In this document: positions 10,612-23,700 of the stretch, piece by piece
Layout of the letters: the number at the start of each line of letters is the position of its first letter
How positions within the stretch are numbered: position 1 is the first letter of the stretch
DNA from: Omphalotus guepiniiformis
Lineage: Eukaryota > Basidiomycota > Agaricomycetes > Agaricales > Omphalotaceae
Reading direction: 5' to 3'
Assembly: GCA_028554645.1 (NCBI GenBank)
Contig: JAQOOI010000075.1
Location: 620,001 to 684,000, forward strand
Length of the DNA stretch: 64,000 nucleotides
Made by a program: the position numbers and the translations under genes
Notes under the pieces: generated by a model
Databases searched by the model: none
Seen by the model: only the letters and a program-made list of their open reading frames with translations
Told to the model about the DNA's origin: nothing

Positions 10612-13144
10612 TTAGTTCCCAGAGCCTCCTTCGCCAGTCCCAAACAGATCTTTGCTCACCCTTGACCTTCCTCTCTCCTGTTTGACTACCCGCTTATCCT
10701 TGCCTTTGCCTCTCCCTTTGTTTTCCACTCGTTCCCGCTCAACCGGGCTTCGCACTAGCAACCCACAGACCAGCGCAGCCGTCAAGATACTTCCGCCCAT
10801 GACAAAGATAGCCTTTGGAAAGTCAGCAACAGTGTTGCTGTAAATCACTCCAAACAGCAGGGGCTAAATCCCAATTAGCATCATTTAAGGCAGGATAGCT
10901 GACACTGAACACGTACGCCAACAATCATCTGCCCAGCAGCTTGTAGTACCGATAAAGCTCCAAACAGTCTTCCGATACCCGAGTCCCCCTTAGTACCCGC
11001 ATCCGCATCAGCTTCAGAATCTTCTGCTGGTCTATCGGCGGCCGCATCAGCAGAACCTTCAAGCAGCTGTCTTGCCTGCACGATACACAGAGCTAGGCTC
11101 TGAACGGCCGGAATGAACCCTGAGCCTAGACTGCTCAGACCACTGGCAAAGACGAACAGCACCGTACTCTTTGTCGTGGTATCTTGTGCCCAACTCCCAC
11201 TGCCTGATGCGTCTTCCGAGAAGAGCATGTGATGAACTAGCGCTGGGGCAGGAAAGACGGCTACTAGAAAATGAGACAAAATGTCGACAAATAGACAGCA
11301 TCGCGTCAGAAGAAGATCAAAATGTATCTCGTTCGCAAGATGAGGTATGGTGAGTTTGGGCTTTTTGACTTGCTTATTTCCATTTGCAGCGGTGTTAGAT
11401 TTAGCCAATTTGGGTTTGGGTTTGAACGACGATATCACCACTAAGCAACGCAATAAGGTCAAACTGGACTTTGAAACGGTGATACAATACATACTGGGAA
11501 GGAGGAAGAGTAATGCGATAGCCCTCAACCCGCCGAGGTACGATATATAATAACTCAGCTTGTCGGCACCCCAGCTGTAGACATGAACTGCATACAAGTA
11601 CTTGATTTGGAATATACCCTGTGGTGAAAAAACACGTCAGCCCAAACATCCGTAGAGAAGAGTCCGACCTTACCGTTGAAAGCATGTACAAAAGCGTAGA
11701 CAAAGCGAGGAATGTCAAGCTCCAGTCCTTCTTCTTTCTGATTCCATTTCCAGTGTTGTCGGAGACGACAACAGGGAGGAAGAGTGCTAACGGACTAAAA
11801 ACACCTCTAATGAATCCAACTTTCGCATTGGCTGTGGACGTTTGACTAGGATCATCCCCGCTAGCGTCATCAGATGCTGCCCTGCCTTTGCCCTTGCCAT
11901 GGCCCAGGTACTCTAACGAAGCCTTGGCTCTCTTTTCCTCTGAAAGAGACTCGGGGAACAAGAACGCGAGCAGCAAGAAATTGATGAAAGAGAGCGAAAT
12001 AGCCAGCCAAAAGACTTCCGTGACGCTCTTGCCCTGTGAGACAAATTCCTTTAGAAAACATACCACACATAAAACATATCTCGTTACCTCTTTTGTCACC
12101 GTTCCAATCCTGTCAATGCCAGGTATACCATTCTTGATAATCCACCCTCCAATCATTGGACCTATACTGAAGCCCAAAAAGAAAACGCCATTGAATCGGG
12201 AGAAAATGGTCGCACGCGAACCGGGTGAAGTACAGTCCGATACATATGCCGAGGTCGCGGATTGAAGCGTTGACCAGCCACCGAGGAAACCTTCAATGAT
12301 TGGTGCGATCACGAGTAGCTTGTGGTGGTGTGCGGCGAACGGTGAGCCGGGGGTCGCGACGAGAATGAATGTTGTATCACTGAAAGAGATGAGTCAGAAA
12401 TATGATGAATATCAGTATTAGTACGGAGATCATACGTGAGCAGCCAGCCTATGGTAGCTACAGCTAGAACCCGAGTACGACCATGCCGTTCGCTGAAGTG
12501 ACCCCACCATCCGGTACTGAATGCGGAAAGGGTGCCCATAACAGTAGTCATGATCGTTTGGAGACGCGCAGCACCTGCTTGCACAGCAGGATCGGAAATA
12601 CATTGGGGGGAAGGGAGTTTGCGAGGGTCGTCTTCTCCGCCGTCATCGTCCGACGAAGGATCTATGTAAACGTGTGTCTGACGAGATATTGCGGGATGTA
12701 TGGGTGCTTGTGGACCAAGCGGGTCAAATGAGGAATAGAGAGATAAGAGATGTGCTTCAGGAAGGACGGTAGGAAGACTTCCGGTATGGTTGTAGGTATG
12801 GTGGTGTATAGCAGCACAGGCTAACTGAGTGAAAACTTCGACACGGGGTGCCATGGTCATTCCACGCTAATTCAGACGATGAAACTCGTACACACGACCG
12901 ATGACGAAGACACTTACGACTAGAGAGGCAATTATCGCGAAAGGCACCAACCTTGTTTCAAAGAAAGGTTAAACGACTTTCTCAAGAACACCATTTCGAT
13001 AACGTACCATAAAGGTCTCGCGCGATAAAACGGTTTCTTCGTTGGCTTTGGCAGCTCCGTTCCACGCAGCAACGGTGCCCGCTCACCAGCTGAGTCCGAG
13101 GCCTGACTGCCCAGAAGACTATGTTCGTCTGGCACTATAGACAT
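10612..13144 (-). CDS. Major facilitator superfamily transporter, substrate unknown
   Basis: Eight exons (13144-13008, 12951-12918, 12866-12436, 12379-12088, 12033-11674, 11618-11495, 11440-10917, 10863-10612) give 717 residues. It is a polytopic membrane protein with the MFS loop 2-3 motif (GWWGHFSERHGRTRVL), a helix 5-type segment (RFNGVFFLGFSIGPMIGG) and about 12 hydrophobic segments. A hydrophilic N-terminus carries a probable dileucine/Leu-Leu-Gly sorting signal (ERAPLLRG). There are large loops after helix 1 and in the middle, and a Lys/Arg-rich C-tail. It resembles fungal MFS proteins related to TetA-like exporters more than sugar porters, but I cannot name a substrate. Every intron is 51-65 bp GT-AG and the exon sum is whole codons. 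Confidence 0.85.
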
Positions 13145-14440
13145 TCTAAGAGAACGAATTCTCGCTCGCTGCACGAGCTGCAAGGCAGATCAGGGAAAAG
13201 GAAGGAGATATGGTTGGTTATAAAGCAGAGTGATATGTTACATGAATTAATTTAAGCACTTTCTCCGCTTTCCTATCTTGCGCCGGCCCGTTTGGCCTCG
13301 GCAAGCATGAGTTTTCCGCGTGTATATCGTGCCTTTGGCTTTCAACAATATCTTCAGATGTCTTCTTCATTGCTATGCTCGTAGTACTAAGTAAATGCAA
13401 TGTGAGTTCAGCATGTAGGGGACTTGACTCATCATTCGGGGGCGGGACTCTTCTCCATTTGTTCTAGTAGCGGCAGCCAAGCTACGCCGGGGTCCAAGCA
13501 TACACTGATACAATTCTATATTCTACACTCATGCTGTGTCCTCTGGTCTCCGCAATTGTCAGGTGAGTACTTCGGACTCTCAAGATACTAGACCGGTGTG
13601 CCTGCGGAACAAATAAAGAGCTATCATCAGAGGCTCAAGCAGGATATGCACAAGTAAACTTCCAATTAGTGGCAGGACTCTTCTCATTCGTAAGTACATA
13701 TCTTTTGGACGAAAGTTACCGGAGATTTGTCTCTCCCCGGCCTTAGCAGTCCAAATGATATCTTGCTCAAGTTTGAATCAAACTGGAATGTCAATTCTTG
13801 TGTTTTCCAAACTCAAAGTCGCTGAGTCCCTACCTTGACCAGACTGTTACATCTTCAAATCTGTAATACTAAACGCTCAATGCGATATTCCCAAGAAACG
13901 CCGCGGAAGACAACTGGAAAGCAGTCCTGGACCTCACTGCAGGAATCTTGTGGGATGACGAGAACGCAAGACGGACGCGTGTTCTGGTATGGCTAATCTC
14001 CTTGCTTTCTGAGGGTCACGCGTAACAGTGAATCTCCTTTCACACTTTCACAATGCCACCATCCCAAGAGCCACCGTCGAACGCTCCGAACAAGCGCAAG
14101 AAGACGTCTGGACTCACCGCATTGGAACCAAGGATCGCCTGCCAATCGCGCACCAACGTCAAATCATCCATGAAGACAGTCACCGCAACGAACGAGGTCG
14201 ATGTGCACTGCGCCTCACGGCAGTAACGGCTCAACAGGGTCTGGCTCGTGAGGAGAATGTCAACTTTGATCCTTTCATACTGTATGTATTAAGCTCCCTC
14301 TCTGCCGGAATTTACAGGAAAACATGCCAAAGAAAAACTATGTGTGTGAATGAACCTCCTGCATAGAATATAATATATGAATGCCCAGACTAAAATGCAT
14401 ATGATGCCACTGAATAAATATCTTGCTGGTCTGCCGCATG
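13145..14440. other. Intergenic region, no supported gene
   Basis: A possible 57-codon frame starts at ATG 14053 with a Pro/Lys-rich start (MPPSQEPPSNAPNKRKK), but it has no recognisable similarity or splice support. A perfect hairpin AGTTT-GAATC-AAACT lies near 13768-13782. Otherwise nothing recognised. Confidence 0.5.
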
Positions 14441-15308
14441 TCACGACAACACGGAGCTAGGCCTGTTCTCAACTCTGAAAGACCGACTGTTTGGGTAACG
14501 CAGGACTAGGTGTCTGCCATTCATGACGCCGCTTACTTCGTCAAACTAGATGTGCAAGAGAAGAGTCAAGTCTTGCTCAGATGCAGATAGTCTATAGCTT
14601 ACCCGTGTGCCTTCTGGTAAAGGCAGTGACCTCTGGAAGTTCTTCTCAAGCCGCTCCCGGATGATATATCCGTCCTCCTCGTACTCGGACACTTCTACCG
14701 ACTCCCACGAGACCACAAGTCGATTACGCTGATAGCTGACATGCACGTCCTGTTTCTGAACGCCTTGCATATCAATGAATGCTGCGACAGTCCTTCCATC
14801 AGCTGATTCACGGAATGACGTTCTATCGATAGTGCGTCAGATGCATTGCCTGTAATCATATCGATGAATGCACATACATTGATTTCTGTCTCCTCAATTG
14901 CTCCGGCCTTGGAGGGTCAACAGCTACGTCGCCATCTGGAGCGTCTATTGCCGAAAACTCCTCGGGCTCCTGCAATGACTGCACCTTTGGCCTCTCCTTT
15001 GCCATCTTCAACTCCTTCTTCTGCCGGAGAGTCTCCCAAAGATCATCCAAGCTACGGTCCTCCACGGGTGGTACAGAGGACTCCTCTAATGAGGTGTCTC
15101 CAACCTCCTGGGAAAGAGTGTGCACGCGAGAGTTCAATGAAGAAGGGTACATAGGCATTCGTTCGAATTCGTCGTCTTGATGTTCGTACTCGCTGGAAGC
15201 GGGTATTGTGATACGAGTTGGGGTCTCGGGCATGGGAACACCTTTATCAAAGGGTCGACGTCCATCCGCATTCCTGGAGTGCTTTCGGCTGTGAGGGTAA
15301 TTAGGCAT
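14441..15308 (-). CDS. Hsp20/alpha-crystallin-like protein
   Basis: Three exons (15308-14878, 14822-14603, 14545-14441) give 251 residues. The first 140 residues are charged and probably disordered, with a Lys/Glu-rich helix (WETLRQKKELKMAKERP). The C-terminal 100 residues form an alpha-crystallin-like beta sandwich: FIDMQGVQKQDVHVSYQRN and RLVVSWESVEV, then an acidic loop, RLEKNFQRSLPLPEGT and a last strand VMNGRHLVLRYP. This matches the strand order of small heat shock proteins, where R..FQRSLPLPEG corresponds to the usual R.F.R.F.LPEG block. The domain is divergent and lacks the C-terminal IxI motif. It could be a chaperone or a p23/CS-type adaptor; I favour Hsp20-like. Confidence 0.72.
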
Positions 15309-16790
15309 GAAGTAGTTTGACAGACGGAGAGTATCTAAAGTACGCCGAAGAAGAAGGGATCGAAAACGACAGGATGCAACCAGGATAGGCGACGAGCAAT
15401 GAAAATGACGAGTGCTTTACGCTACTCACGAGGGGTCCCGGAGTGATATTACGAGCTTAGCGATCGCTACGCTGCTGTCACAAACAAAGCTCAGCGGTCG
15501 ACGTAGCAGTATGACCGTTCGACGCGAGGCTGGATAGCACAGAGACAAAGAGAGATGGTGAATCGGGAAGCACTTGAGAACGAGCAAGAAGTAGTCGGCG
15601 AATAGATATCGATTTCAACATATTTAGCAAGTTCATGGCCTGGTAATACCATTGCCCATATCGTAAAGTCCGGCGCCTTGCAGCTAACACGAGGCGGGTA
15701 GGCTGCAGAGATGCGTCGATATACCCCTTCGGCCCGGAGTTTGCCGTGGATTACGTAACTGCCAGCGTTGCTCAGAAAAATTTTGAACTTTATACTTTCT
15801 TACTTTCTTACTTTCTCCTTTGTTTCTCTACCTCAGCCTACCATTTTGTTTCTTTGAGTATGGTGAGCAATCTTTTCATTTTTATCTCATGATGGGCTTT
15901 TTGCCAGTCAAATCGCATGTTAGACTACCAATGCCTCGTGCGCTGTGGACATCTTTTCTTGACTCTGAGGTTTTCACATTGGTCTATCCTTTGCTATCCG
16001 AACACATCGCTGATTTATCCTGATATACAGTGGCACTGAAGGCCCGTGTATCATATATGCGGGCTACGAACGGGTCTGTCATCATTTCGGGTAATGACAA
16101 TGCGTGTAGCTGTATATGTACCGATGCCTCAATACATTCACTGCGTGGCTTCAACATAATCATAGGCAGGCACCTTCTATTTGATGAAGACGAACATGCA
16201 AGATGTCTTGTTTACACATTGATCATCCCCACAAAATCTGACTATCCGATTCATCAGACAAGCCGTGCAGGCGTCGCGGAAGCGATGCTTGATATAAGGA
16301 AAAGCTCCGAGGAGTCAACGCCTACATACGCACATCCATCGATGGGGGACCCTAGGCTACCTCCAGTATATCACGTTTCGATTGCGAAGCTTAATGTCGT
16401 AGGGCAAACGTATTGTCAAATTTCTATTCAGGAGGGTTGCTCATGATTGCAGCATGCTGCGACATTCCCCATTGAACTTGAATCAACTTGAAATCAGAGA
16501 TTCTTCTTCACAGGTTCCGATAGGTCATCTCTCAGCGATTGTTTGAAGATATCGATACGATGGTTAGGGTATCATAGGGTATCATGTGCAGTGCTTCTGT
16601 GGCGCTCTTTGGTTGGAATTTGAATTAAGAAAACAAGGATCGACAAGTAAAGTACAGATTCGATCTCTTTGACTGCGACCGCATTAAAAGGCTGTTTGTA
16701 CATACATACAATGAGCGACTATGAATACACGGTTCCAAAATATGAGTGTATACAATGGCAAGAACGTGGGCGAAATGCATTTCTCTATGA
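15309..16790. other. Intergenic region with one unexplained open frame
   Basis: A pyrimidine-rich tract with repeated TACTTTCT lies near 15793-15813. A 138-codon open frame lacking a good ATG start spans 16030-16446 (+), preceded by an AG; I cannot connect it to a convincing upstream exon. A direct repeat of AGGGTATCAT lies near 16567-16585. No gene is supported. Confidence 0.45.
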
Positions 16791-19700
16791 TTAAGTTGGG
16801 AGCTTGAATTTCTTATTCGTATACCCTGTTGAAGCCCGGCCCATTCCAAGTCTTCGCTTGACACCAGTGACCGGCACAGCCTCAGACGCATCTGGCCTGA
16901 CTGTGATTTCCGTGGGAAGTGCAGGCATTGGAGTAGAATGGACTGCAGGCCAAGGCGGTGGTGGTGACGGTTTTTTTGGAGGTGTAGAAACTAAGGAGTG
17001 ATTCTGTATAGCAAGGATTGGCGTGCGAAGAGATATTGACTTGATTGCAGGTTTTGGAGCAGGTAGAGGCGGTGGTGGGGATATTATTGTTCGAGGCGTA
17101 GACATTGAGGCGTGGTCCTGTGCAGGGCGCAGCGGAGGGTGAAGAGATGCTGGCTTGATACCAGGATTTGGGGCTGGTCGCGCAACGGGTACAGCAGCGG
17201 CAATACCATGGTGAGAGGGACCACTGAAAGTGACTGCTTTCTGAAAGGTTGAGAGCAACTGAGCCTTTACTGAAGGGATAACGATGGGTGCTTCATATTC
17301 CGAGGGGGGTCCTGCGGAAACCTTCAGCAATCATTTCAACTGAACATCATAGGGGGGGACACAAACCAACGCTCAAAGTTGCAGGCCACTGCCAACCCGG
17401 GGAGATGTTCATTGGATCAACCTCGAATGTGCGATGTCTCGCGGCTTTGTTGCTAGAATTCTATGGTCAGCAGACAAAGAGTTAAGAACACAATGATTGT
17501 CCCTCACTATTCTGCGACTCGTCGTATGACCTCGTCTTCTGGTGCATCTGGGCGATCAAGAACATGAGAAACAACGTTTCTTTCAGCGGGTGAAAAAGCG
17601 GCTAGTTGTTCTGTGAATAAAGACTGGGAGCAGCAATGCCAGTGAGCATGTATCATCTCGGAATTGTCGATCTGCTGACCGAATTCCTTTTCATGACCGC
17701 TGACACGAAGACCGATAATTCCCTTGGTTTTGTCACTCCGGCCACTTTCCGTTGCGTAGCATGGGAGAGATAAAGCATCGATTGGGCTCTTGTACAGGCG
17801 ACATAAAGCAATCGCCTAAGTTAAGACTCGTAAGTGTATTTTTGTTCACTAAGTAGAACCAAAACTCACCTTTCTTCTTCTGTGTCTTCAGTTCGATAGA
17901 AAGGGAAAGTCCCCGCTTCCACTGAATAAGATATTAGCATCTACTCACGTCTTTGAAACGACAGCACTCACCCGCAGGAACCATGACGACGGGCCATTCA
18001 AGCCCTTTCGCAGCATGACAAGTGGATATGGTGACTTTCTGTGAAAGGAGTTTGAAATGCCTGAAGATACCAGTGAAAGAGAAAATACCTCCTGGTCGTT
18101 GCCTTGAGTTTGATTATCCCCTTCAGAGGACAACATCGAGGCTTGAAGAAATAACCGGAGAGGTGTATTTCTGAATTATAGCACGTAAGTTATCGCCTTG
18201 GTCAATGGAAATGATTTTTTACCTCCGGTCGTTCGACGCCTCGTCCTCAGAACTTAATGAATCGTCGTCACCAGCGTTGGCCACATCAGTCTGCACATCA
18301 CTTGCAAAGGTGATCAATTCCTGGACGTTCTCCCATCTCGTATCCCAATCGGGTTGCGTCTTTTTGAGATGATCCAGGTACCCAATCAACTCTATAAGCT
18401 TATGTATCAACGTCGAAGGCGGGGCGCCTTCCGCGGCAAGCTTTCTCAGTATATGCATAGACGTAATGAACGAGCTTAGTTTCCGCTTTATGGGTGGCTT
18501 GATGTCAGGGGTCTTGCCATCTTGTATCTTCTCTACCAGTTCAAGAGGAGACACTTTCGATCTGTTTGCCCTTGCAAGAAGCTCCGTGATTGTCTGTAGA
18601 TTTGTGAGCAACCTGAAACAGAAGTTCAGGTGAAAGACTTACCTTTTCACCTATACCCCGAGCAGGAGTATTAATCGCTCTGAGGAGAGCAGGCGTATAC
18701 TGAGGATTATCTACGAGCTGCAGATATGCAAGTAAATCTTTAATCTAGGACGGTTTGAGTTGATGACCAAACAAACAAACAAGCAAAGTTTTGTAGCGTA
18801 CCTCCATGCGTTCGAAAAACTTGTGTCCTCCCAGAATACGACTGGGAATGCCCTCTTTTTGTAATGCGCTCTCTATTGTACGCGATAGAGCATTGAAGCG
18901 CACTGGTACACCTGTCAGGGTAATTTTCCATGCGTTTCGAAGGTAGACTCACAGAGGACGACAAAATCACCCCAATTTAGTACGCCACCCATATGAGCAA
19001 CGAGGCGTTTGATTTCACTAGCAATAAACGCTGCCTCTGTGAGCTCTGAAGTAAATGACCGGAGTACTGGCAATGTGCCGGCCGGGTGAGAAGTATACAG
19101 AGACTTCTGAATACGGGTTTTGTCTAGAGTCAAGCGTGAGATCAAAGATTGTGTCATGCAGAAAATAGTGGCAAGGCGTAGTTGTGATACCTTCCGCAAC
19201 GATAGCCATGCTTGCATTGAGAATCGAGGCTGTTGAGCGGTAATTTTGCTCAAGGAAAATCTGTTCCGTCGGGGAAAAGTCTGCAACACAGCATCAGTGC
19301 TTGCCCCGGTTTGGTTCGGGGAAAACTGTTACCCTTCCGCATTTTGGACAGATTGCTAACTTCTGCGGAACGCCAGCCATAAACTAGAAGCGCATTAGAG
19401 ACACCCCAGACACGCCTAATGAAAAACATACTGGATTGGTCGGGATCACCGACGACAGTGACACGGCGAGCATAGGCAATCGCTCTCATGAGTTCATACT
19501 GAGTGATGTTCGTGTCCTGGCTATCCAGCTAGTGAGAATAGGTGAGATATTGAGGGGACTCAAACTTACAACTCGTCGACCAGGAGGTGCTGACACCATT
19601 TGACCGCATGGTGGTTATTGCTGAAGAGCTTCAGCCCGAAAAGCAACAGGTCGTCAAAATCAAGACTGTTGTTCCTCCGTAAAACCTTCTCGTATTCTTG

Positions 19701-20443
19701 GTAGATTTCTGCCACAATTCTGTCGATGTCAGACGCCGAGGAGTTCACAGCATCGGCATTGGAGTTCATGCCGATTCGCGAACGTGATTCTTTCAAGAAA
19801 GCATCAGAGGATAATCCTTTGGCTTTGGCTTTGGAGATAATAGACATCACAGTTCCTTCCTTTAGTGTGATGTCTTTAGCGTCGAGGTCTGCTTGGTACT
19901 GCTTTAACAGCGGCGCTATTATCTTTTTACTAGAACCAGTCGACACAAACGTTCGAGGGACGCGTGAAAGTACTCACCTTTCTTCTGCATCACATATTGT
20001 AAAGTTCTCCTCTATCCCAATGGATTTCGCGTGTCTCCGAAGGAATAGAGCACATAGCGCGTGGAATGTGCCCATTCTAACCTCCGATGTCCTTTCTTTC
20101 CCAATCAATTTGACCAGTCTTTCTTTCATCTCATTAGCAGCTTTGTTGGTAAACGTCACAGCACATATCACAGAAGGTGGCAAGCGATGAAAAAGAATGA
20201 GATGAGCAATACGAGATGTCAAGACCTAACTTCAAGTTCAGAAGATACTCAGTCATACACTGGGTGCTGAATTTATCTACCTTGGTTTTTCCGCTTCCAG
20301 GTCCCGCAAGAATTTGAAGAGGTATATCGGGGGAGTGTTGTACAGCTAATTTGCCCTGTCAGTCTTGGCCAAGCAGCAATACGCGCAATGTCCGAACCTT
20401 TGAGTTGAGCAGGATTTAGTGATTGAAGATAGCTCGAGTCCAT
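16791..20443 (-). CDS. srs2: Srs2/UvrD-type superfamily 1 DNA helicase
   Basis: Many exons; the first seven are 20443-20398, 20345-20281, 20225-19978, 19929-19570, 19520-19432, 19383-19333 and from 19280. It is a 3'-5' ATP-dependent helicase of the family that strips Rad51 filaments and unwinds recombination intermediates. Motifs in order: Q-motif region (LNPAQLKAVQHSP), Walker A GPGSGKTK, Ia (TFTNKAANEMKERL), Walker B/DExx (LLVDEFQDTN), III (VVGDPDQSIYGWRSAEV), IV (LEQNYRSTASIL), V (TCHAAKGLEWPVVMVP) and VI (EERRLLYVACTRAQ). The Pro-rich C-terminal tail ends with a conserved-looking basic motif (GVKRRLGMGRASTGYTNKKF), where fungal Srs2 proteins often carry interaction motifs. All junctions I checked are GT-AG and in frame. 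The exact boundaries of the exons between about 18.9 and 17.3 kb were not all resolved. Confidence 0.92.
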
Positions 20444-20765
20444 AATATGTTCTGATGAAATCTAAGTTGAGTGTAGCGCAAGCGCTCATGAGAGGACGAA
20501 CTTCGAAGGTCCCGTCCACAGCGAGCGCGTCGAGGTCGCGAAAATCACGTGATCAAAAGTCTTCGGCAGGCTCTAAGCCGGCAGTCCCAAAGTTTCTTCC
20601 AAGTCCCGGTCGCTGCTCGCTCAAAACTGGTGGTCATGGACAAGATGGTTAATGAAAGCATAATGATATCCATACATAAATTTACATATATGAAGCCGCA
20701 TAAAAGACAAAAATTTAACATATATCCGAGTCCCTAAGCTCAACTCTGATCTGATATCCCGAGGC
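20444..20765. other. Intergenic region upstream of the helicase
   Basis: 322 bp between the helicase start and the stop of the next (-) gene. It must hold the helicase promoter; no motif stands out. Confidence 0.5.
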
Positions 20766-23700
20766 CTAAGGCTTCCAGGTTGGCCGTGCATTCGCGCCCT
20801 TCTCCCTTCCAGGAAGTCCCTTCTGCCACTCCCCGATGCTCTTCGTTCTTCTCAATTGCTGGGCCGCGCCAACTTGCTTCTGATCTAGCGACCTCTCTTC
20901 AAATCCCTTGATAAGATCTTTTACACTCCCCCCGCTGCTTCTCCTCATTCTGGCAACAGGAATGTCCTCTTTTGCTGCACGCTCCTCGGGCAATCCAATC
21001 TTGTGCAACTCCACCAATCTTTTCGGCTTTGACCTAGGTATCATTGACACGCCCTTCTTTTCCGGTATAGGTTGGTGATGAAGGTTCACCAGCTCCTTCG
21101 GATGCTTGGGTTTCGGGGCAGCCGGTTTAGCAGGCGTGTTGATTGGTCCGCGGGGTTTCTCAAGTACCTCAGCAGGAGGGAGGGGAAGACCTGGTCGATT
21201 CCCTCGTGAGACCTGTCGCGAAGGTTTGGTGGAGGATTTGGACAAAGTAGGAAGGTAGGAGAACATGAAGTTCTTGACGCGCTTAATTGCAGAATCCGGT
21301 GGATGTTGCGTCGTCGTGCCTTGGTGGTCTAGCACGACAGAGACATTCGAGGCGGCATCAGACACAGCAGTCTCTTCCGCTAGGTCCTCCGACTCCGCGA
21401 GATCTGGAGAATAGGGCATATCTCTGCTGATGGCTATCGCCTCATCTAGGAGGTGCGAATATCGGGGTGCGAGTAATAGCGCGGGCACTCTCCTCGGTTC
21501 TACGAGGTCATCAGGAATATTGCTGAACGGCGCACTTTCACCTGCAGGTGGCGGCAATGTCACGGGTGCTGCCTTTGTTCTCCTTGCAGTTAATGACGCC
21601 CTACTCAGCGGAGTGAAGTCTGGTACAGATATATGTGATGGCCGTCGAGACTTCTCGAACACATTAGGTGAGGAATACGGGGAGGTAGGAGCAGCAACGT
21701 GACCTGCCCTTTGCTTGTTCTGAAGAGCCTTGGCACGAGTACGAAGACTGTCTCTGGAAGGCAATATGGGCATGGGAGATGAACGTCGAGCCTTTGCACA
21801 TACAATTAAATGACGTACCTTGACCAGCCATAGGCGTCGACAGTCTTTTGTCCACCCATTATATCAACGAATCTCGCGACGACGTCATCAATCACAACGA
21901 GGTCCGCGCTAGCCAGGTGCACCTCGTCACTCACGGCCGCCGAGTTGTCCCCGCGATATTGTGCGAGCTCTATCCTCTCGTCTGTGAAGCAGCCATCCAG
22001 AACCTTCCACTCCTCCTTTGTCCAATCCCTGATGAAAGCGGCTTCCTCTTCCGGCTCGTCTTCCGAGTCGCTCTCCGGGCAAGCAACCTCTCTTGTCAGC
22101 GCACTTGACGGCCTCTTCTCTGCTTTGAACTTTGGAGGAACTGGTGTATGGAAGGCATCTCGATCTCCAAACGCCATCCTAAGTGTTACATTTCGGGGGC
22201 TGGATTCCTTGGGTTTCTCGATCTGTACCTCCTCCTCTGCTTCCTTTAACAGGCCTCCTAAGGTCATGACAGGACTTCCTGGGATGTAAACCCTGTCGCC
22301 AATGACACCACCAATTGACTGTCTTCTCGATTTGTCTAAAATGCCCATAGATGCTCGTTTCTTGCCCTTCGTAACACCCCCATCAGCCAAAGTGTTTCTG
22401 CGATTACCGCGTTTAAAATCATCCAGTGTTACATTGGATGTAGATGCACGGTTGCGTCGCTGTCGTTGTTTCATGGCAATCTTCGTAAAGCAGTCATAAT
22501 CATGCTGTAGAATCAAAATCAGAATGACGCCTAAGATTAAGAGACCGTACACACCTGCTTCAAGATCGCAGCTGCTCTAGCGGCGGCCCTGGGGTCTGAG
22601 CTGGTGATTTGGACGACTCCAGGATCCTCGAGGTCACTACTGTCCCCTTCATCATCGCTACTGACTTCAGGTTCTTGTTCTGCATTATTTGAAGCCCTGA
22701 CCTCTAGCTTCCTACGAACACGCTCTTGTGTTGATATATCTGTTTTCTCGGCAAGCATATCAGACTGCATAGATTCGACGAAATTCTGGCCATCGTTGCC
22801 TTCGCCGGTCTCCTCTACGGCTGAGTGGGGTGCACCCGACCAGATAGATTTGATAGGACTGGACCGCTCCCCAAATAATTGCTTGGCCCTATCGAATGAT
22901 GCAGAAGCGCGTGGGTTGCGCCTTCTATCGAACCCGCTAGGGCTACCAAGGAACATAAGGTTTCTGAGAAGATTAACAGGTTGCGTTGGATGTTGTCGAA
23001 CTTCACCATGTGCAGAGCTCGCTCGAATAGGAGGACGTAAAAGTTGGCTTTGAGGAACATCGGCGTCATGTTCAATGCTCATCTCCCGAACCTCCTGCTC
23101 TTCTTCTTCATCTGTGTCGTGCTCCTCACTGTTCGTTATAATAACTCCGTTCTTTTCCTCTTCTGGATCTCCATGGTCAGGCCCAAGACCCATTTCGTGG
23201 ACCTCTTCCTCCTCCGCCTCCTCTTGGTATTCCTCGCTGTCGGGTTCCATGCTCAACCTTCGCACCTCCTCTTCCTCCTGTTCTATCTCGTCTCTAAGCC
23301 CCGCCACTTGGAGTTCAGGTTCTTGACTTATCACAAGTACCTCATCTTCCCGAGGCTCAACAGAAACGACGCCCAAATCCGCCTTCGTGGAAGGAATTGG
23401 ATGTATTGTTGTATCACCATCAGCCTCAGCAAATGGCGAGGTATCATTCATGTTTGAATCCGAGCGATTCGCAGGGCTTGGGCTGGTACTTTCCCGTCTC
23501 ATATTCTGCCTCGACGGAGGGCGGCTGCTTCTGTCCAAAGTGTAGGGGTATGGACTGATAGGTCTTCCCCATTCCTCTATCCGCATCCTAGTAGCGCTGC
23601 TAGGAGGATCCGCCTTGGTACGTACTTGCATCATGCGCCAGCGTCCAGTATACTCGCCCACGCCTTCGTCTAACACACCAGAGACGCGCCGCGGAGTTCG

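Noticed and set aside
15478..15690. 70-codon minus-strand frame with a basic, mitochondrial-looking start
   Set aside because: Too short, no family match, and no splice partner found.
16030..16446. 138-codon open frame on the plus strand
   Set aside because: No good ATG start, no upstream exon that joins in frame, and mixed composition without any motif.
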